Assembly: GCF_963169125.1 (NCBI RefSeq)
Contig: NC_084794.1
Coordinates: forward strand, 116,722,358 to 116,786,357
DNA: 64,000 bases
Direction of reading: 5' to 3'
From: Humulus lupulus
Lineage: Eukaryota; Streptophyta; Magnoliopsida; Rosales; Cannabaceae
Positions 57,909-64,000 of this stretch are shown piece by piece (position 1 is the first letter of the stretch; each line of letters begins with the position of its first letter). The notes under the pieces were generated by a model. It saw only the letters and a list, made by a program, of their open reading frames with translations, did not search any database and was not told the origin of the DNA. The translations under genes and the position numbers were made by a program.

Positions 57909-58159
57909 CTTTTTGTTTCTTACTATGTCTAGCTAGTTAGTGTAATATTTGTTAATTTTATATGTGTAACAACAAATATTACATTTTGTATATTTAGCTA
58001 GCTAAAACATATTATATATAGATTTCGATTTTTATTAATGAAAATTCACAATTTAATATATTTAATTATATAATATAATAAATCAATTTAATTCTATAAA
58101 TTAATATATTAAAAATAATTATTTAATATATTTTTTTTAAAAAAGTACAAAAACCAATG

Positions 58160-58440
58160 ATTACTTGCGTAAGGAGACATTGAATGTATTCAAAGTCTTT
58201 CCTTTGGAGACGATGTACATACCCTATGATGACTCCCATTTGTAGACTTTGTAGGCATTCAACATATCCCCCTAGGAGTCATTGTAGGGTACTTTTATAC
58301 TCACTACGATGACTCCCAGGAGGAGACGTTGAATGTCTACAAAGTTTGTCCATGGGAGTCATCGTAGGGCCACTTATGATGGCTCCTCCAATAACGTCTC
58401 CCCTAGGAGAGACATGAAATGTCTACAATGTCTCCCCCAT
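58160..58440. repeat. Right subterminal repeats of the CACTA element
   Basis: Words such as ggagacattgaatgt, gacgatg, gatgactccca, gagtcatcgtaggg and aacgtctcccctaggagaga recur in both orientations, matching the left end family (aacgtctccc). Confidence 0.8.
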
Positions 58441-58474
58441 ATAGTCATTAAACTCATATTTTGTTGTAGTGAAA

Positions 58475-58556
58475 TACAAGAGAGCTATCATGGGTAGACT
58501 CAATGTGGAAATAACCAACTTTGCTGATGTGTCAATATAATTGAATTAATTTTACA
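58475..58556 (-). mobile_element. Old copia LTR, last fragment
   Basis: Continues atacaagagagctatcatgg to ...aattaattttaca (58556). TGTAAAATT on the minus strand is the LTR start next to the pol tail at 58568, so this was the 3' LTR of a minus-strand copia. Confidence 0.6.
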
Positions 58557-58567
58557 AATTTCCGTCT

Positions 58568-58800
58568 TCATTTAATGATATTGGAGATACTTAGATTGGC
58601 TACTCGGGTTCTCCAAGTAAAGGGACTCAGTTGCCTCCTACTTGAATAAGCTCCAAGCAAATGTTTAAACTTATTGCTTGGAAGTGACTTGGTGATCATG
58701 TCTGATGGGTTATCTTTAGTAGGTATCTTTTCTTTCTTGACACACCCTTTATAGATAACATCTCTAATAAAATGCACAATTATTTCCTTTCCTAAACTAT
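58568..58800 (-). pseudogene. Old copia pol, RNase H C-terminal tail
   Basis: The minus-strand frame reads MHFIRDVIYKGCVKKEKIPT, then KDNPSDMITKSLPSNKFKHL, the conserved end of copia RNase H (HFIRD...IPTxDNPADMxTKxLP). The rest of pol is not found upstream; the element was largely deleted between 58800 and 59600. Confidence 0.85.
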
Positions 58801-59620
58801 TTCATTGGCCGATCAAAGTTGTTCATTACCTCAAGAATAAGTTTTCTTTTCTCACGAAAAATCCTTCTATTCAAATTGAAGTTGTGATGGATGTATTGTT
58901 GACTTGAATGAGAACTTGTTATTAAACCATTTCTTCTAAACAAAAGTTTGAGAAATGAATTACCTAACCTGTATTAGTAGCTTAACAAGCAACCAAACCA
59001 ACACAACAAAGTCGTATGAGCTCCAGCCAATCCATATGCTTTCAAAGTATTTGTATCAGTCTTTCAAGTGGGAAAGATCAATTACTTTTCATCCTCACGG
59101 AGCTCCATTATGAGAGCAGGTTTCAACTCTCAGTATGACTCTTTGTTCTGGGCTTGAAGAGCTAACCAATTAAACCAAGGAGTGAACAATGCTAAATTCA
59201 ATGGAAGATTTGTTATGTCAGTCTTGAATCGTAGAACAAGATCTTTTGGTGGGAAAGTTAAGAAAGCAAAATTGCAGTTGGTTTGTTAGCAAATACTGCT
59301 ATTAACTCAAATCCAAGTCATCGGTCTTGAATAGGAAAAATTATTGACAAGGCTAGGTCGAAAGCACCAAAAGGCCTTTGAGAACGATTGATTGGAATAA
59401 GTAAAATAGATAGAAGAATTGAAATACAAAGATCCTTCTATTAAAAAAATGAGGATTACGGATCTATTCTAAGTAAATACTTGGTCGAGATGAAATATTT
59501 TCTTCATATAGTGGGTTTGAAAGTAGTTTACAATGAATTTAGCAGGTTCAGTAACAACGAATAATGATTTTCACCACTTTAAGGGGAATAGAATTTTGTG
59601 TATCACCTGGTACTTCAGTT
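58801..59620. other. Remnant sequence between copia pol and gag pieces
   Basis: No domain recognised in any frame. It may hold further decayed parts of the old copia element, but I see no motif to support that. Confidence 0.35.
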
Positions 59621-59950
59621 AGCACTAACTGCATACTTCTTGTTTTCAGCTTCCTCAATGTCCTATTTTTTATATAGTGCCTCCCATATCTGCTTCATTG
59701 ACTTATCATAATTATAGTAATCATACATGTCATTATTTAAGCCATTCAGAATAAAAATTTTGGCACAAAAAATCATCTTTTATCCAATTATCTAAATCCC
59801 AAGTTTCTTTGTCATTGGGTTCATCAAATAGTGAAAGTACCTTCGAAGTCAAATCATAAGCAACTTTTTCATGGTAAGGAAAAAAAATTCTGTCTCCCTC
59901 ATTTAAAATGGAAACATGTTAATGGCAAAAGAAGAACAACTAGTAAACTC
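59621..59950 (-). pseudogene. Old copia gag (UBN2-type) remnant
   Basis: On the minus strand, across stops, it reads VAYDLTSKVLSLFDEPNDKE, TWDLDNWIKDDFLCQNFYSE, MYDYYNYDKSMKQIWEALYK and DIEEAENKKYAVSA, which is the W...YLC...ILN.L.D..YDYY....A.E.WD.L...Y..E gag pattern. It is highly decayed. Confidence 0.75.
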
Positions 59951-60364
59951 AATGTAGTCATGGTAGAAACATAAGCCGTCTTAAAATCACTGCTGCTAGA
60001 AATGTATATTGTAATGATATTACTAAATGAATACACAAGGTTGAGCCACATATTAGAGGTAGATCTGTGCAAACAGTTGTCTAAGGATGACGACTCTCAA
60101 CCACTATCCCTGCCTTTTTGCCTCCAAAGCCTGAAGGACGCAAGGACTATAGACGACAAAATTGTTAGAATCTCTATCTATAGTCATTTTTAACAATGGA
60201 TATTAATCATTGCTAAATGTTTCTGAGAACCAACATCAAAATTTAAACCACCATCTATAATAATTTTTAATAGTGATTTTAACCGCCATTAAAAGTTGAT
60301 GTTTTTGTTGACGCTCTATAGATTGTGAATTCCAACCACCATCTATAACCTTTAATGGTGATTA
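59951..60364. other. Spacer; small inverted words
   Basis: Contains short inverted elements around 60228-60300 (ccaacatcaaaattt... ttaaaagttgatgttttt). No gene. Confidence 0.4.
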
Positions 60365-61360
60365 AGAATCCTGTTATTTGCGGCAAAAGTATTGAAATTG
60401 TACTGAAAGTAGGGAAGGCAAAAAAACTCGGTGGATCGGGGCGAGTTGGAGCCTCGACCCAACGGGGTGACCCTTGATCCGAATATAAGCGGGGCAAAAA
60501 TGAGGCGGGTCGAGATCCGACCTGACCCGCTAGCAATTGAAGTGGATTGGATATTGACCCCACCCGATTGTTGTTGTATTTTTTTGTAATAAAGAATTTT
60601 TTTTTAAAACTAATTACTACCACTATTTAGGTGATCCACGATCCAAATATATATAAATATATAGACAAGACAAAGTATATTTAAGAGAAATATAGGAGAA
60701 AATTGATGTTTTGCTTTGAAGTATATTAAATTTATTTTATTTTAGTATGCAAGACCATTTATAAAAAAAAATATTGGCAACTCATGTATGTCTAGTATGA
60801 CAGATTTTTTTGTCATTTATTTTTATATTGTAAAATTTTAAAAAAATTAGTCTTTCTTTTATTAAAGAAAAAGAAAAAAAACTTTACCGGGTCGGGTCTG
60901 ACCCGCTCCATCACATCCGGGGCGGGTCCGACCCGACCTGCAGCAAAAGCCTTAACAGGGCGGGTCGGGTCGAGGTGGGGCTGACCCGCCCCATTTACAT
61001 CCCTAACTGAAAGTTGCACTTAAGTACCCAACTTTATTTTTTGACAGGAAAAGTATCCAAGCTCAACCTTTAGTTGCATCGTAGGTACCTGCCGTTAGAT
61101 GGTGATGTGTAAGATAGATTTAGAAAGATTTTTACGGTGAAAGTACCTATGTTGTACTAATAGTTGCACTTAAGTACCTAAATAACATTAGATGCTAAAA
61201 AAACTTGGCTACTTAAGTACCTATCAATCTACCAGATCACCATCTAACGACAGGTACATACAATGCAACTAAAGTTGATCTTGGATATTTAATTTTACCG
61301 GCAAAAAATAAACTTGAGTACTTACGCCACAAATATCTCAAAGTTATTTTTATGTTGTGA
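60365..61360. mobile_element. Foldback MITE split by a hAT element
   Basis: Left arm (outside and just after the hAT insertion: ttgcacttaagtacccaac..., agcatccaagctcaac-like, gccgttagatggtgat at 61093) is the inverted complement of the right arm (atcaccatctaacgacaggt... ttgagtacttacgcc, 61241-61331). Arms are ~100 bases. The precise outer ends are uncertain. Confidence 0.7.
60410..61005. mobile_element. hAT-type MITE, 596 bp
   Basis: It starts TAGGGAAGGCAAAAAA and ends ...TTTACATCCCTA, and it is flanked by the 8-bp duplication ACTGAAAG (60402-60409 and 61006-61013), diagnostic of hAT elements. Both subterminal regions are rich in gggtcggg/cgacccg words (60421-60540, 60888-60995), a common feature of plant hAT MITEs. 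No transposase. Confidence 0.92.
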
Positions 61361-61369
61361 TGTCATTAT

Positions 61370-62480
61370 TGTAACATCCCGCATTTTCTATACTCGAAGA
61401 TTTAAAGGAAAAATAACTTCTATTTTTAAAAATGGGATTTAAAGGTAAAACTATGGAATTTAAATCATTATTGAATTAATTAAGTATTGGGATAATAAAT
61501 AGATTTTTATATCTCAAATTATGTATTATTTTTCGTAATAAATAATAAATGGTATTAAAGTTTATAAATTGAGAATAATTAGAATTTGAAGAGTTTAATT
61601 TTAATTTGTTAATTATTATTTATTGGAAAATAATTAATAAGATATATTTATATGAATAAATAGAATTTATCAAGATTTGAAGATTTATTTTAAAATTGTT
61701 AGGTTTAAAATAAAAAACTTGATCTTTTAAATTAGTATATTATTTATGAGATTAAATAATGAGAGGTCTTTAATTTCAATAAAAATAAATTTATTAAAAA
61801 TTGAAAGTTTTGTTGAGTTTATTGAAATTATAAGAGAATTTCAGTTTAATTATATTGTAAAGTTAAATTCATAATATTTGGGGATTTTATTGGAAGAAAT
61901 AATTTTAGTCAATATAATTGATCCAAAATGAAAGTTTATTTCATTGGGTGTTTTAAATAAAATTAAAATAACAATTCAAGGTTCTAAATTAAAGAAAATT
62001 ATTTGAATTGGGGATTAAGTTAGAATGCAAAAGAAAATTGGTTTTATAATAGGATTTTTATTTAAATAGTAAATAAATAAATAAAAATTAGTTTTATTTG
62101 TAATTAAACAAGAAAAAATAAAAAAAATAAAAAATAAAAAGCACTTAGCCCTCGCCTTTCTCTCTTTCTCCCCCGATACCCTATCTCTATTTCTTCCTCT
62201 TGGTCATTGCTGCCCAACCTGATCAAGCAAGTTTTGGCCACCGCCTGCCTAAACGCACCAGACATCCAGGTTCATCGGCCACCGAAGATTCGACTCCCAC
62301 GAGGGCAACACCCCATGTGCCATCTAGGTGGCTCAACGGAGCATCAAAAGTTGCGATGGTTCTATGGGTTTCAAATAATTCCGAGCACTTTTTGGCTGAC
62401 TCGAGCCACCCCAAGCCAAACGAACACCACCAATGCATTTCTTGTGTCTTGGGCTTTAAAACCCACTAAAGGATTGGACT
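61370..62480 (+). mobile_element. 5' part of a gypsy LTR, cut by element B
   Basis: It starts TGTAACATCCCGC, the typical chromovirus LTR start, with a long AT-rich U3 and a CT-rich transcription-start-like region at 62150-62200 (ctcgcctttctctctttctc). It is cut at 62480 by LTR B. The rest must lie beyond the window. The frames at 62200-62536 lie within this LTR and are not genes. Confidence 0.65.
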
Positions 62481-63218
62481 TGTTGTACCGTAAAAATACG
62501 ACCTCAATTCTCTTGCTCAGGGTACAGCTGACATGAAATAAATAAAGGAGGCCAGAATTCGGAGAAATCTTGCCTACTCCAGGTCAAATAGCTCGAGGCT
62601 ATGTCACTGAATCCGGGACGGCCCAAGATCCTTCAGCTCGTTTGAAGCATGGATGACAGAGGTCAAATTATCCAATGTCCAGTGTCCAGACCACCTTCAC
62701 TAAGCCCGAGTATTATCTGAGTCAATCTGTCTTTCTCCAGTTATATCCAGTTCGAGCTCGAGATAGTTCAACGACACACATGGAAGAATCCCTACTGACT
62801 TGGATGCCCAATATGCGCAATAAATGCATACAATCGTTATATACATTTATTGATTGATGTAAATACCAATAGGCTTAATTATGGTATTTACATGTCCATT
62901 AATTTGGGAAGTTAACCAATATTGTATGTTACCATTTATAGTATGGTTACCCAATATTGTTCATCATAATTCCCTATAAATATAAGGGGAATCGACAGTA
63001 AAAGGGATCAACATCTTGTATGCCAAAGCTCTGTTGAAATAGTCATAAATAATTTCTTCCAGAGATCCAAAGCAAGAATAAGAGTGACTCGTGGACTAGG
63101 TGGATTTTAACTACTGAACCACGTAAAAAATTTGTGACTTTATATTTACGGTTTATTATCAAACTTAATCTCTCTAATTGGATTTCTTAATCCACTATTG
63201 GCAAAAACGGCATCAACT
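62481..63218 (+). mobile_element. 5' LTR of gypsy element B, same family as A
   Basis: TGTTGTACC...GGCATCAACT, with TATA box CCCTATAAATATAAGG (62972-62987) and the phrase gagtgactcgtggactagg also present in LTR A. It is followed by gag. Confidence 0.85.
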
Positions 63219-63286
63219 GATTGCTACTTTCATTGAGAACATATTAAGTTTGAAATTTGTTAAAAATATTTGACACAACAATCAAC

Positions 63287-64000
63287 ATGGTGGTAACTCA
63301 TTCCATGCGCGACAATGAATCAGAGAGACATGGTAATCATGGAGACTACTGTGCGGCAGACCCAAGTGGAGAGGGAACATATGTGCAGCGTCGTCCTGGA
63401 AAGCAGCATATGAACTGGGTATTTGACTTCCAATGAATTGGAAAATGCATAGCAAAGGAGCCACCTTTCCTAGGCTAATAGGGGAATAGACGAGATCATG
63501 GCTCGACTACCTCCTCCTACAACCGACGACACAGTCAGAAGGAGACAAAGTGGGTCCTATATATCTCGGTCCCACCAAAACAATTGAGCCAATGTAAGTC
63601 GTTCTGTCATAACAGTAACATCGAGCTGTGCCTTCTGAATGGACGCCTAGAAACAATCCTCCTGCTAATAATCGTATGAATGGACAAGCAGCTCAAGCTT
63701 ACAAAAATCAGTCTAGCCAGACAAGGCGAGCTGAGACCGCATCGAGAAGGGTGGAGGTCCCTGTGAATCCACCAGCACCTTAGTAAATCGCTCAGCTACA
63801 ACGTAACAACTCTGTGTATCCACAAACTTGGGAAATTGGAGTAGGCCATGGACGAACTAATTTGGTCCGTCTAGATGGGACACAAATTGCTTCACCAATA
63901 AGGCATCCGCCCTCGTCTATACATCATCCAATGCCACCACGCCCACAGAGGAATGCTCTAGGTCGCAGGAATGAAATGAGACATTCTATACTTGTAGAAG
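63287..64000 (+). pseudogene. Element B gag, N-terminal part, runs off the window
   Basis: Begins MVVTHSMRDNESERHG, homologous to the A start at 16276, with early stops. Later parts read in other frames as the A gag does (ccacaacc... RRQSGS-like, and cgcccacagaggaatgctct at 63937 matches A at 17069). It is decayed and incomplete at the window edge. Confidence 0.8.

Larger units (their letters stand above)
51799..58471 (+). mobile_element. CACTA element with decayed transposase-associated/C48 gene
   Basis: The left end is CATTACAACAATTTTC (the second base triplet CAC has become CAT) and the right end ...AAAATATTTTGTTGTAGTG-like (CACTACAACAAAATA when inverted). It is flanked by AAA (51796-51798 and 58472-58474). 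Subterminal repeats of ggagacgtt / aacgtctcc words fill 51935-52135 and 58160-58440. A plus-strand multi-exon gene lies between them. No TNP2-like DDE transposase is seen. A solo LTR (54823-57223) sits in the gene; without it the element is about 4.3 kb. Confidence 0.85.

Noticed and set aside
62200..62536. Overlapping plus-strand frames near the CT-rich tract
   Set aside because: They lie inside an LTR and one crosses into LTR B at 62481.

Overview
The window looks like intergenic DNA from a eudicot plant nuclear genome. It is strongly AT-rich, has plant-type transposons of almost every major class, and plant-style introns. I see no ribosomal RNA, tRNA, organellar or bacterial genes. The species cannot be named from the sequence; a Rosales-like genome is only a guess. 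Nearly all coding potential belongs to transposable elements. The one likely host gene is a small single-exon gene of unknown function on the minus strand at 12821-13189.

Layout. 1-968: LTR end plus a broken Ty3/gypsy gag. 1966-4104: a complex repeat block with ~390-bp tandem units, a 418-bp CACTA miniature element (3-bp duplication TAA) and an array of 37-bp palindromes. 4204-5052: 3' end of a CACTA transposon with remnants of a C48 (Ulp1-like) protease. 5.3-15.4 kb: AT-rich spacer with several foldback/MITE elements (one at 12029-12389 with long terminal inverted repeats) and the host gene. 15448-40665: a nested stack. An old plus-strand gypsy element A (LTR 15448-16210, gag-protease to 40665) was split by two insertions: a complete minus-strand chromovirus (17122-35951, duplication CTCCT) and a solo LTR (36051-38450, duplication CTACT). 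The A gag frame reads straight across both sites once the insertions and one duplication copy are removed. The chromovirus gag is itself split by a 9.1-kb CACTA-like element (23190-32301) that carries exons of a plant leucine-rich-repeat gene.

42342-60000: a second stack. An old minus-strand copia element, of which LTR, RNase H tail and gag pieces remain, took two insertions in its ~416-bp LTR. One is a young SIRE-like copia element (42474-51590), with near-identical LTRs and a 924-aa integrase-RT-RNase H frame. The other is a CACTA element (51799-58471, duplication AAA) with a decayed transposase-associated/C48 gene. That gene is broken by another solo LTR (54823-57223, duplication ATGGG). 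60365-61360: a foldback element with a hAT MITE inserted in it (8-bp duplication ACTGAAAG). 61370-64000: part of a gypsy LTR cut by a second A-type element whose LTR and gag start run off the window.

Working together: the copia element has most parts needed for retrotransposition but several frame breaks. The chromovirus, A, old copia and CACTA genes are all pseudogenes. The features most worth following are the LRR exons inside the CACTA-like element, the palindrome array at 3794-4074, the interchangeable GC-rich words in the chromovirus LTRs, and the small host gene.
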